From: Fischerella sp.
GTDB lineage: Bacteria; Cyanobacteriota; Cyanobacteriia; Cyanobacteriales; Nostocaceae
Direction of reading: 5' to 3'
DNA length: 5,134 nt
Assembly: GCA_026419705.1 (NCBI GenBank)
Contig: JANZYY010000406.1
Span: forward strand, 1 to 5,134
Shown here: positions 1 through 4,829 of the stretch, in pieces
Layout of the letters: the number at the start of each line of letters is the position of its first letter
Numbering within the stretch: position 1 is the stretch's first letter
Program-made: the position numbers and the translations under genes
The notes under the pieces: model-generated
Told to the model about the DNA's origin: nothing
The model's input: the letters and a program-made list of their open reading frames with translations, nothing else
Databases searched by the model: none

Positions 1-19
1 AGATGTGTATAAGAGACAG
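1..19 (+). other. Residual Tn5/Nextera mosaic-end adapter, not genomic
   Basis: The first 19 bases, AGATGTGTATAAGAGACAG, are identical to the Tn5 transposase mosaic end used in tagmentation library adapters. The match is exact and sits at the very end of the window, as expected for an untrimmed read assembled into a contig end. It adds five artificial residues (V/M-Y-K-R-Q) to the open frame of the ATPase that follows, and no native start codon is present there. True sequence starts at position 20. Confidence 0.96.
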
Positions 20-634
20 GGTGAATATTGTGCAATCATGGGAGCGTCTGGTTCTGGTAAATCCACAGCTATGAATATTATTGGTTGTCTGGATCGCCCC
101 ACATCAGGGCATTATTATTTAGATAACCTCGATGTGGCACAGATGGATGATCTCGAACTGGCACACATTCGCAACAAAAAAATTGGGTTTGTCTTCCAGC
201 AATTCCACCTTTTGCCCCAGCTATCAGCACTGGAAAATGTGATGTTGCCAATGGTGTATGCTGGTGTGAACTCTAGTGAAAGACGCGATCGCGCCGCTGA
301 AGCACTGAAACGAGTAGGCTTGGAAAAACGGCTCAATAACAAACCTAATCAACTGTCAGGGGGACAGCAACAACGGGTAGCGATCGCCCGTGCTATTGTT
401 AACCACCCGGTGTTACTGCTAGCTGACGAACCGACTGGCGCACTTGATTCACGTACCACCCAAGAAGTATTAGCTATCTTCGGTGAACTCAATGCTACTG
501 GTATTACAGTGGTGATGGTAACTCATGAACCCGATGTTGCCCGTCAAACACAACGTATTGTCTGGTTCCGCGATGGTGAAGTGGTACACTCGCACATGAC
601 GCCAGCTGACTTGAGTCATATGGCAGTGTCCTGA
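20..634 (+). CDS. ABC exporter ATP-binding protein, MacB/LolD type (5'-truncated)
   Basis: ATPase subunit of a MacB/LolD-family ABC system, which would power a MacB-type permease exporting a substrate or working with a periplasmic adaptor. Residues are numbered from the artificial codon at position 5. Visible in order: Walker A GASGSGKST (13-21), Q-loop Q65 in FVFQQFHLLPQ, signature LSGGQQQR (117-124), Walker B LLLADEP with D141/E142, D-loop ALD (146-148) and switch histidine H174 in MVTHEP. The family signature of CLDRPTSG after Walker A, an Ala at the second position of Walker A, and ADEPTGALD supports the MacB/LolD group. The first 25-35 residues, including the A-loop aromatic, are missing because the window begins inside the gene, so the true start is unknown. 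The stop is TGA at 632-634. It contains two HIP1 octamers. Partner permease and adaptor genes would lie upstream, outside the window. The substrate cannot be told; cyanobacterial relatives of this type are often just annotated as exporters. Confidence 0.93.
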   Translation, partial: GEYCAIMGASGSGKSTAMNIIGCLDRPTSGHYYLDNLDVAQMDDLELAHIRNKKIGFVFQQFHLLPQLSALENVMLPMVYAGVNSSERRDRAAEALKRVGLEKRLNNKPNQLSGGQQQRVAIARAIVNHPVLLLADEPTGALDSRTTQEVLAIFGELNATGITVVMVTHEPDVARQTQRIVWFRDGEVVHSHMTPADLSHMAVS

Positions 635-641
635 CTTTTGG

Positions 642-704
642 TTAGTGGTTAGTGGTTAGTAGTTAGTGGTCGATAATTATCTACTAACTACTATCTACTA
701 ACTA
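642..704. repeat. Tandem heptamers forming a long hairpin between convergent genes
   Basis: Four tandem heptamers TTAGTGG, TTAGTGG, TTAGTAG, TTAGTGG run over 642-669 and are followed by an inverted set at 681-704. Bases 646-669 can pair with 681-704 as about 24 bp with a single mismatch (656/694) and two G-T wobbles, closing an 11-nt loop (670-680). It sits 8 nt after the ATPase stop and 5 nt from the stop of the HCP gene on the other strand. It may therefore act as a two-way transcription barrier. Such short tandemly repeated heptanucleotides are a known feature of filamentous cyanobacterial genomes. There is no clear T-tract, so a terminator role is inference. Confidence 0.7.
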
Positions 705-708
705 ATAT

Positions 709-1239
709 TTAAAGACTAGATGTTTTGCCTGTTTCTGCTTGTGTTTCTATCGGCTTCACATTGCTGTAACCCATTTGACCTGTAATTGTCCGCAATACAG
801 ATATTTGCTCTTCAAAATCTTGTTTTTCTATTTGTGAAAGTAGATTATTAATAGCGTCGGATGGTTTATAATTGCCTGGCATATCAACAACTTGATTTCC
901 CATAGCTTCTGCCCAAGCATACCAAACGAATAGCTGGTTATTTTCTTTGATCGAACCATAGGCACGGGAATATTCTGTATCTTCACAGTTGACTATTTCC
1001 CGCATAATTTGTAACTGCTGTTCATCGGATAATTCGTAGTAGTCTCTTAGCAATCTTGGTGCTAGTTCTGGTTCTGCTGCTGTGGGAGCAGCAGGAGTGA
1101 TAGAGTCTCCCATTTTTTCATAAACAAAATATAACCAAGCAAGTTTGGCATCAGTATCTAACTTGTTAAAAGCCTCTACTAATTTTTGAGTATCTTGGCT
1201 GAGGGCTTGAGGTGCAGATTGATTGTAATTGGTAGTCAT
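709..1239 (-). CDS. Helical carotenoid protein (OCP N-terminal domain homologue)
   Basis: A 176-residue, all-helical stand-alone homologue of the carotenoid-binding N-terminal domain of orange carotenoid protein. Family members bind a keto-carotenoid in the cytoplasm and quench singlet oxygen. The core runs over residues 20-158, with LAWLYFVYEKMGDSITPAAP, EYSRAYG, VWYAW and EEQISVLR blocks. Relative to Synechocystis OCP, the carotenoid-ring residues Y44 and W110 are kept as Y40 and W106, R155 as R150, while W41 is replaced by Y37. Unlike the HCP at 3720 it lacks the OCP-like FTxDSA N-terminal arm, and it keeps a 19-residue polar tail after the domain that resembles the OCP linker. These traits suggest one of the simple quencher clades (HCP1-3) rather than HCP4, but the clade needs a tree. 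The start is supported by GGGAG (complement of 1248-1252), 8 nt upstream of the ATG. Confidence 0.93.
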   Translation of the reverse strand: MTTNYNQSAPQALSQDTQKLVEAFNKLDTDAKLAWLYFVYEKMGDSITPAAPTAAEPELAPRLLRDYYELSDEQQLQIMREIVNCEDTEYSRAYGSIKENNQLFVWYAWAEAMGNQVVDMPGNYKPSDAINNLLSQIEKQDFEEQISVLRTITGQMGYSNVKPIETQAETGKTSSL

Positions 1240-1247
1240 AAATTTAT

Positions 1248-1252
1248 CTCCC
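1248..1252 (-). promoter_or_regulatory. Ribosome binding site of the first HCP gene
   Basis: GGGAG on the minus strand, 8 nt before the ATG at 1239-1237. It is the clear Shine-Dalgarno that fixes this start, whereas the second HCP gene has no comparable site. Confidence 0.7.
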
Positions 1253-1279
1253 AGCTTATTTCACAGTACAAACTAAGGC

Positions 1280-1292
1280 TTAACAAAGTTAA
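1280..1292. promoter_or_regulatory. Small palindrome upstream of the first HCP gene
   Basis: TTAAC-AAA-GTTAA is a 5-bp inverted repeat with a 3-nt centre, inside the presumed leader of the HCP gene at 709-1239. It could be an operator half-site pair, but in AT-rich DNA such a short repeat may be chance. Confidence 0.25.
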
Positions 1293-1323
1293 ACAACCTG
1301 AATCGCCCTCCTACAGCATGAGT

Positions 1324-1343
1324 TTCAAAAATTGAATTTTGAA
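1324..1343. repeat. Inverted repeat in the divergent HCP/hypothetical spacer
   Basis: TTCAAAA (1324-1330) and TTTTGAA (1337-1343) are perfect 7-bp arms around a 6-nt centre. They sit just downstream of a candidate promoter for the minus-strand HCP gene, where a repressor could bind. AT-rich composition makes a chance match possible. Confidence 0.35.
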
Positions 1344-1346
1344 GCT

Positions 1347-1375
1347 TTTATATATCTTTTAATAGAGCTGAACAA
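1347..1375 (-). promoter_or_regulatory. Candidate sigma-70-type promoter for the first HCP gene
   Basis: On the minus strand, TTGTTC (complement of 1370-1375) is followed after exactly 17 nt by TATAAA (complement of 1347-1352). Transcription would begin near 1340 and give a leader of about 100 nt containing the two small inverted repeats at 1324-1343 and 1280-1292. It is a consensus match only. Confidence 0.35.
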
Positions 1376-1411
1376 TCTATCTGGAGATATGAAGGTTGTG
1401 TAAGTTCACTC

Positions 1412-1420
1412 TGATAGAAT
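1412..1420 (+). promoter_or_regulatory. Candidate extended -10 promoter for the small hypothetical gene
   Basis: TGATAGAAT fits the extended -10 pattern TGnTAnAAT and would start transcription near 1427, giving a leader of about 30 nt before the ATG at 1457. No good -35 box lies at 17 nt, which is tolerated with an extended -10. Confidence 0.35.
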
Positions 1421-1444
1421 CACGGCAGTGATATAAAAATTCCT

Positions 1445-1450
1445 AGGGGG
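1445..1450 (+). promoter_or_regulatory. Ribosome binding site of the small hypothetical gene
   Basis: AGGGGG, 6 nt before the ATG at 1457. It is a purine-rich site that supports real translation of an otherwise unrecognised reading frame. Confidence 0.65.
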
Positions 1451-1456
1451 TTCATT

Positions 1457-1828
1457 ATGCCAGAAGAAATTAAACCTAATGTTTCTGAAGCTCCTACCGA
1501 GGATGCGAAATTAGCTGCTGAAAATATTATTAGTGGTGAAGAAAAAGCACCAAGCGTCGATATGGAAGCAGATTACCAAGCAGCACAGCAATTCAGCGTG
1601 AGTGAAGTCAATCGCACAGGTAAAGGTGCAAAAGCAGCTGAAGAAGCAACCGCACCTCAGTATCAAATTCCGAAAGCAACAGAAATGAAAACTGAAGCAC
1701 AACCAACAGGCGATCGCGATGACTACAAGGAAATGGCGAATGAGCTTGGCACAAGCCAGGAAGCTGTAACTAATGTTAGTGACGAGCTATTCAAACAAGC
1801 TTTGGAAAAGGGTCAACATCAGAAATAA
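1457..1828 (+). CDS. Small acidic, probably disordered protein of unknown function
   Basis: A 123-residue protein that I do not recognise. It is rich in Glu, Ala, Lys, Gln and Thr and contains no Cys or Trp. No membrane segment or signal peptide is seen. Residues 1-85 look low in complexity and disordered, with scattered Ala-Glu-Lys stretches. Residues 88-119 (from DDYKEMANEL to FKQALEKG) could form one or two amphipathic helices. Evidence that it is real: a strong ribosome binding site at 1445-1450, a HIP1 octamer inside the frame (1710-1717), no competing long frame with a start signal, and a clean hairpin after the stop. It is divergent from the HCP gene at 709-1239 and shares a 217-bp regulatory spacer with it, so joint stress control is conceivable. 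The composition recalls hydrophilic stress-type proteins, but no function should be assigned. Confidence 0.75.
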   Translation: MPEEIKPNVSEAPTEDAKLAAENIISGEEKAPSVDMEADYQAAQQFSVSEVNRTGKGAKAAEEATAPQYQIPKATEMKTEAQPTGDRDDYKEMANELGTSQEAVTNVSDELFKQALEKGQHQK

Positions 1829-1832
1829 TAGC

Positions 1833-1894
1833 CATCAGTCAATAGTCAATAATCAATAGCTAAAATACTATTGGCTTTGAACTATTGACTGTGG
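1833..1894. terminator. Heptamer-repeat hairpin between convergent genes, likely two-way terminator
   Basis: The left arm holds tandem heptamers AGTCAAT, AGTCAAT, AATCAAT (1837-1857). AGTCAATAGT (1837-1846) pairs perfectly with ACTATTGACT (1881-1890), and an inner CAATAG (1854-1859) pairs with CTATTG (1868-1873) around an 8-nt loop. It starts 4 nt after the stop of the small gene and ends 4 nt from the stop of the HAD gene on the other strand. Position and pairing suggest termination from both sides; there is no clear T-tract. It is the second heptamer-built hairpin of the window. Confidence 0.55.
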
Positions 1895-1898
1895 ATTA

Positions 1899-2543
1899 TT
1901 AATGACTATTTATGACTTTTATAACTTCCACCAGTTCGCTGGGGTGGTGAATTAGAAAATTAGGATTTTGCTTTGCTAATACTTCTGGTGAATTAAATCC
2001 CCAAGTCACAGCAATTACTTTAATATTTGCTTTTTTTGACGCTTCGATGTCTCTGGTTTCATCGCCAACATAGATTGCTTGTTCAGTTGCGATTTGTTTC
2101 TGTCTTAATAAATTATTAATAATAGTAGTTTTGCCAAAAATTGTTACTCCTGAATAGATAAATTCAAAAAGATTATCTAAGCAATTGATTTTTAAAAATT
2201 CTGTCACATTATCTTTGGAGTTAGACGTAATAATTCCCAAGCGATGACCTTCATTTTTAAGTAAGAGTAAGGCTTCTTTCATCCCTGGGATTGGTTTTAA
2301 ATCTGGGATTTTGTTTTTTAATTCTCCTTTGACTTTTTTAACTAGAAAAGGTATCTTAAACAGTGAAATACCGGAATAATTAATAATTTCTCTAGAAGTT
2401 AAATTTCGTAACAAAGCCAGTTCTTCTGGAGTGATTTGTACGTAACCAAATTCTTTGGCTAAACGGTTGGCAATACTTACAAGAGCGTCTACTGTATCAG
2501 CGATTGTGCCATCAAAATCAAAAATAATTACTTTCTGGGTCAT
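1899..2543 (-). CDS. HAD-family phosphatase, phosphoglycolate-phosphatase-like
   Basis: A 214-residue soluble HAD-superfamily hydrolase, subfamily IA by its helical cap between motifs I and II, removing phosphate from a small metabolite through an aspartyl-phosphate intermediate. Motif I is DFDGT (9-13), with nucleophile D9 and acid/base D11. Motif II is the TSN of GIITSN (106-108), motif III is K138 in FGKTT, and motif IV is GDETRD (160-165), with D161 and D165 placed to hold magnesium. The cap occupies about residues 16-85. Length is normal for Gph-like enzymes. The substrate cannot be read from sequence; phosphoglycolate is only the default guess. Its ATG overlaps the TGA of queG in an ATGA junction (2540-2543), so it is the second gene of an operon and probably translationally coupled. 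A weak AGG lies 7 nt before the start, inside queG. Confidence 0.92.
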   Translation of the reverse strand: MTQKVIIFDFDGTIADTVDALVSIANRLAKEFGYVQITPEELALLRNLTSREIINYSGISLFKIPFLVKKVKGELKNKIPDLKPIPGMKEALLLLKNEGHRLGIITSNSKDNVTEFLKINCLDNLFEFIYSGVTIFGKTTIINNLLRQKQIATEQAIYVGDETRDIEASKKANIKVIAVTWGFNSPEVLAKQNPNFLIHHPSELVEVIKVINSH

Positions 2544-3499
2544 TCTTGTGCCTGCTGGAATGCGTCTAGATTAGCACGGGCATTCCGTCGTAACATTTCT
2601 GGCTTAATTCGCCGCAACGCCGATGCCGGAAATCGTTTGTCCCATTCTGAATCGGAGATTTGGGCTAATTCTATCAGTTTGGGGGCAATATTCCCAGAAT
2701 AAGGCTGAAATTCTGCTACGTCAGTCGCTTGTGCAAAACGCTGATTCCAAGGACAAACATCTTGGCAAATGTCGCAACCAGCAACCCATCCTTGTAAGTG
2801 GGGTGTAACTGTCTCTGGTAATTTTTCATGCCGATTTTCAATTGTGTGATAGGCTATACAGCGATTTGCATCTACTACAAATGGACTTGTGATGGCGTTT
2901 GTAGGACAAGCTTGTATACAGCGAGTACAAGTACCGCAGTGTTGGGTATGGGGAGTATCCGGGGTCAATTCTAGATTGGTCAACACTTCTCCCAAAAACA
3001 CCCACGAACCATATTCCCGCACAATCACGTTACCATTTTTGGCAATCCAACCGATCCCGGCTCGTTGCGCCCAGAGTTTATCCTGCACAGGTCCTGTATC
3101 TGCATAATAACGGGCTAGTATATCTTCGCCTTGTTCTTTTAACCAGGAACAAAGTGCTTTTAATTTTTTGTGCATGACTTTGTGATAGTCCCGTCCCCAA
3201 GCATATCGAGATATCTTGGCGTATTCCTTACCTTCAGGACGTTGATGTGGTGTGTAGTAGTTGAGAGCAACGCATATTAGCGATCGCACTTCTGGCATTA
3301 CCAACCGAATATCCTGACGTTTTGGGGAAGCCATCCATTCCATATCGGCGTGATAGCCCAGCGCGATCCATGCTTGCAACCGCTGCACCTCTATATCACG
3401 ATCTATCCCATCCACAGCAGCTATTCCTACCTTGTGAAATCCTAACTCTAAGGCTTTTTGCTTCACTTCACTGCTGTTTGTTCCGGGAAATTTATTCAT
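2540..3499 (-). CDS. queG: Epoxyqueuosine reductase QueG
   Basis: A 319-residue cytoplasmic enzyme that performs the last step of queuosine synthesis, reducing epoxyqueuosine to queuosine at the wobble base of tRNAs for Asp, Asn, His and Tyr, using cobalamin and two [4Fe-4S] clusters. The ferredoxin-like part is clear: CGTCTRCIQACP gives C188, C191, C194 and C198, and with C214, C242, C245 (CDIC) and C249 (VCPWN) all eight cluster ligands are present. D134 in YYADTGPVQDK matches the aspartate proposed as proton donor in characterised QueG. RYAWGRDYH and AGIGWIAKN are further family blocks. Length is slightly short of enzymes carrying a C-terminal HEAT extension, as usual for cyanobacteria. 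The start is chosen for the family N-terminus; its ribosome binding site is poor. It is the first gene of a unit with the HAD phosphatase. Confidence 0.96.
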   Translation of the reverse strand: MNKFPGTNSSEVKQKALELGFHKVGIAAVDGIDRDIEVQRLQAWIALGYHADMEWMASPKRQDIRLVMPEVRSLICVALNYYTPHQRPEGKEYAKISRYAWGRDYHKVMHKKLKALCSWLKEQGEDILARYYADTGPVQDKLWAQRAGIGWIAKNGNVIVREYGSWVFLGEVLTNLELTPDTPHTQHCGTCTRCIQACPTNAITSPFVVDANRCIAYHTIENRHEKLPETVTPHLQGWVAGCDICQDVCPWNQRFAQATDVAEFQPYSGNIAPKLIELAQISDSEWDKRFPASALRRIKPEMLRRNARANLDAFQQAQE

Positions 3500-3537
3500 T
3501 GACTTTATCGAAAATTTGCCGGATCGGTCGCTCCTAG

Positions 3538-3543
3538 ATTATA
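3538..3543 (-). promoter_or_regulatory. Candidate -10 box for queG
   Basis: A perfect TATAAT on the minus strand, preceded directly by TG, would start transcription near 3531 and give a leader of about 30 nt. No good -35 box is found at 16-18 nt. A second, similar GATAAT lies 7 nt further upstream (complement of 3545-3550). Confidence 0.4.
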
Positions 3544-3621
3544 CATTATCTAATCAATACATGAGGTTCTGAGTCCATGCATATATTTGCTCCTTCTTAA
3601 CGTTACTATTTGTGAAATTTA

Positions 3622-3656
3622 TTTGCATTTTGTAAATAAACAATGCAAAATATAAA
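3622..3656 (+). promoter_or_regulatory. Inverted repeat and possible -10 upstream of the second HCP gene
   Basis: TTTGCATT (3622-3629) and AATGCAAA (3642-3649) form a perfect 8-bp inverted repeat with a 12-nt centre, and TATAAA (3651-3656) follows immediately. A dyad of this size touching a -10-like box is the layout of a repressor or activator site controlling the HCP gene. The -35 match is poor, so the promoter call itself is weak; the repeat is directly visible. Confidence 0.4.
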
Positions 3657-3658
3657 TC

Positions 3659-3677
3659 AAGAGCAAAAAACGCTCTT
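3659..3677 (+). repeat. Short hairpin in the presumed leader of the second HCP gene
   Basis: AAGAGC (3659-3664) and GCTCTT (3672-3677) are perfect 6-bp arms around the loop AAAAAAC. If transcription starts near 3663 the left arm would be partly excluded, so it may be a protein-binding dyad rather than an RNA element. Confidence 0.35.
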
Positions 3678-3719
3678 AGGAATTCCCAGCGTACTTACTA
3701 ACCGAACTGTGGTGCTATC

Positions 3720-4241
3720 ATGACATTCACTACTGATTCAGCACAAACTCGTTTTTCTGGAGCTTTCAATTACAGCAACCAGCCTGGTGACGCCGTTGCA
3801 TCTACTGTTGCTGTATTTACAAGCCTAAGTGTAGATGACCAGCTGGCAGTGCTCTGGTATGCTTACACCGAAATGGGACGTTCTATTACGCCAGCCGCTA
3901 CCGGTGCTGCTCGTTTACAGTTAGCTGAAGGTCTGCTGAATCAAATTAAGCAGATGTCTCATCCAGAGCAGCTACAGGTAATGCGCGACCTGGCTGCTAA
4001 GAAAAATACCCAGTTCTCCCGTTCCTATGGTATCCTCAGCCCGAATACAAAGCTGGCTTTCTGGTACGAACTATCTGAATTAATGGTCAAAGGCTTCGTT
4101 ATTCCCATGCCATCTAATTATCAACTCTCTCGTGATGGCAAGCAGGTATTAGAAGCGCTAAAACAACTTGACTTTGGTCAACAAATCACCGTTCTTCGCA
4201 AGGTTGTAACCGAGATGGGTGTCGATCCTCTCGCTGACTAA
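3720..4241 (+). CDS. hcp4: Helical carotenoid protein, HCP4-like (OCP N-terminal domain homologue)
   Basis: A 173-residue homologue of the OCP N-terminal domain, expected to bind a keto-carotenoid and quench excitation or singlet oxygen at the phycobilisome. It is closer to full OCP than the HCP at 709. It begins with FTTDSAQTRF, matching the OCP N-terminal arm that docks on the C-terminal domain. The pocket residues W41, Y44 and W110 of Synechocystis OCP appear as W46, Y49 and W115, and R155, which in OCP bonds to E244 and contacts the phycobilisome, appears as R160 in QQITVLRK. The protein ends six residues after the domain, with no linker. A CTDH gene follows in the same direction, the arrangement known for HCP4 (all4941/all4940 in Anabaena PCC 7120), hence the name, which remains to be confirmed by phylogeny. 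The start is fixed by the conserved N-terminus; only a weak GGTG precedes it. Confidence 0.93.
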   Translation: MTFTTDSAQTRFSGAFNYSNQPGDAVASTVAVFTSLSVDDQLAVLWYAYTEMGRSITPAATGAARLQLAEGLLNQIKQMSHPEQLQVMRDLAAKKNTQFSRSYGILSPNTKLAFWYELSELMVKGFVIPMPSNYQLSRDGKQVLEALKQLDFGQQITVLRKVVTEMGVDPLAD

Positions 4242-4260
4242 TACATGAAAGCAGTTATGT

Positions 4261-4302
4261 TAGAGGAGAAAATGCTTATAACCCAAGCTTTTTACTCCTC
4301 TA
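4261..4302 (+). terminator. Strong hairpin after the second HCP gene, probable terminator
   Basis: TAGAGGAG (4261-4268) pairs perfectly with CTCCTCTA (4295-4302). AAAA (4269-4272) pairs with TTTT (4290-4293) and GCTT (4274-4277) with AAGC (4285-4288), leaving one bulge, one mismatch and the loop ATAACCC. It lies 19 nt after the stop. No T-tract follows, so it might instead protect or process the 3' end of the HCP transcript. Confidence 0.5.
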
Positions 4303-4410
4303 CCACTAGTTAATATATTCTGACATCCTGTACTAAATAAGTTCGCAATATTTTTCCTCATCTCCCTTATTTACAAGTTATACCAATTCTCAAAAATAGA
4401 ACTGCACATA

Positions 4411-4444
4411 GTTTGTAGTGAGTACTTAAGTACTCACTACCAAC
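4411..4444. repeat. Perfect 26-bp palindrome (dispersed-repeat type)
   Basis: GTAGTGAGTACTT (4415-4427) is followed with no spacer by its exact reverse complement AAGTACTCACTAC (4428-4440). After one mismatch three more pairs (4411-4413 with 4442-4444) extend it. From memory, similar palindromes of the form GTAGTGAG...CTCACTAC are scattered through Nostoc-type genomes as small mobile or REP-like repeats; this could not be checked here. A zero-spacer palindrome may form a cruciform or bind a dimeric protein. Confidence 0.75.
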
Positions 4445-4497
4445 CAAGAACATTTGTAGTCATTTTTTGGAGAAACGGTATTAGACCCCCACGAACT

Positions 4498-4521
4498 TGT
4501 CTTGGTGTCTTCGTGTCTTGG
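4498..4521 (+). repeat. Tandem octamer repeat, three copies
   Basis: TGTCTTGG, TGTCTTCG and TGTCTTGG run head to tail, followed by TGG. Strings of this kind (TTCGTGTCTTGGTGG) are, as I recall, common dispersed intergenic repeats in cyanobacteria. No coding or hairpin role is visible. Confidence 0.6.
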
Positions 4522-4564
4522 TGGTGAAAAAGCAAATATCTAACCACTCATACACTCAGACACA

Positions 4565-4605
4565 AAGAGTATAAGCCCAAGCCTATTGATCGTGGGTTTG
4601 CTCTT
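4565..4605. repeat. Imperfect hairpin in the HCP-CTDH spacer
   Basis: AAGAG (4565-4569) pairs with CTCTT (4601-4605) and AAGCCCA (4573-4579) with TGGGTTT (4593-4599, one G-T wobble), around a 13-nt loop with a small internal loop. No T-run follows. The role is unknown. Confidence 0.4.
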
Positions 4606-4631
4606 GAGTTCCCAATCCTCACTTTCAAGAC

Positions 4632-4684
4632 AATTGCTCTTTATGTCTCCTCTAGTGGTGAGGAGAAAATAGAGGGCAATTTTT
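4632..4684 (+). terminator. Candidate intrinsic terminator upstream of the CTDH gene
   Basis: AATTGCTCT (4632-4640) pairs with AGGGCAATT and its preceding bases (4673-4681, one G-T wobble), and an inner TCTCCTC (4646-4652) pairs with GAGGAGA (4660-4666) around a 7-nt loop. Five T residues (4680-4684) overlap the end of the stem. This is the most terminator-like structure in the spacer and would stop read-through from the HCP gene into CTDH. The internal loop weakens it. Confidence 0.45.
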
Positions 4685-4695
4685 ATATAACTGTT

Positions 4696-4755
4696 GGCAG
4701 TTATTAGTTGTTAGTTGTTTGGTATTTTCCCGCTAACAATCAACAACTAACCGCC
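4696..4755. repeat. Third heptamer-repeat hairpin, before the CTDH gene
   Basis: Two tandem heptamers TTAGTTG (4704-4717) face an inverted set: bases 4704-4719 pair with 4735-4750 over 16 positions with one mismatch and one G-T wobble, and GGC (4696-4698) can close with GCC (4753-4755). The heptamer is related to the TTAGTGG copies at 642-669, so both appear to belong to one dispersed family. Confidence 0.6.
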
Positions 4756-4773
4756 ATCCAAAAAATACATCTC

Positions 4774-4796
4774 CAGCAACAAGTTTTCATTTGCTG
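4774..4796 (+). repeat. Short inverted repeat upstream of the CTDH gene
   Basis: CAGCAA (4774-4779) and TTGCTG (4791-4796) are perfect arms with an 11-nt centre, 42 nt before the CTDH start. It could be an operator or leader hairpin; chance is not excluded. Confidence 0.3.
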
Positions 4797-4825
4797 TTGT
4801 GTGTAAATTGTATGGAAAATAATCT

Positions 4826-4829
4826 GGAG
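4826..4829 (+). promoter_or_regulatory. Ribosome binding site of the CTDH gene
   Basis: GGAG, 8 nt before the ATG at 4838, which fixes the start of a reading frame that runs off the window. Confidence 0.65.

Noticed and set aside
20..634. Assignment of the ATPase to DevA (heterocyst glycolipid exporter)
   Set aside because: As I recall DevA, its Walker A and following residues differ (GPSGSGKTT, then GGLR), while this protein has GASGSGKST and GCLDRPTSG of the MacB/LolD group.
1511..1702. Minus-strand frame rich in Cys and Phe opposite the small hypothetical gene
   Set aside because: Its Cys/Phe bias is simply the complement of the Ala/Glu/Lys codons of the plus-strand gene; the plus frame has the ribosome binding site.
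2623..3537. Plus-strand open frames across queG
   Set aside because: They run antisense to a gene with all eight iron-sulfur cysteines and the catalytic aspartate; they show no domain and no ribosome binding site.
4245..4313. A 22-codon open frame right after the HCP4-like stop, with an internal GAGGAG before a second ATG
   Set aside because: It coincides almost exactly with the hairpin at 4261-4302, whose pairing explains the purine-rich stretch; no protein resemblance and no independent start signal.
4498..4521. Octamer repeats considered as a CRISPR array or minisatellite gene control
   Set aside because: Units are 8 nt with no spacers and only three copies, unlike CRISPR; no cas gene is present.
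4791..4825. A promoter for CTDH using TTGTGT (4797-4802) and TAATCT (4820-4825)
   Set aside because: Spacing is right, but transcription would begin at about 4832, after the ribosome binding site at 4826-4829, so it could not serve this start.
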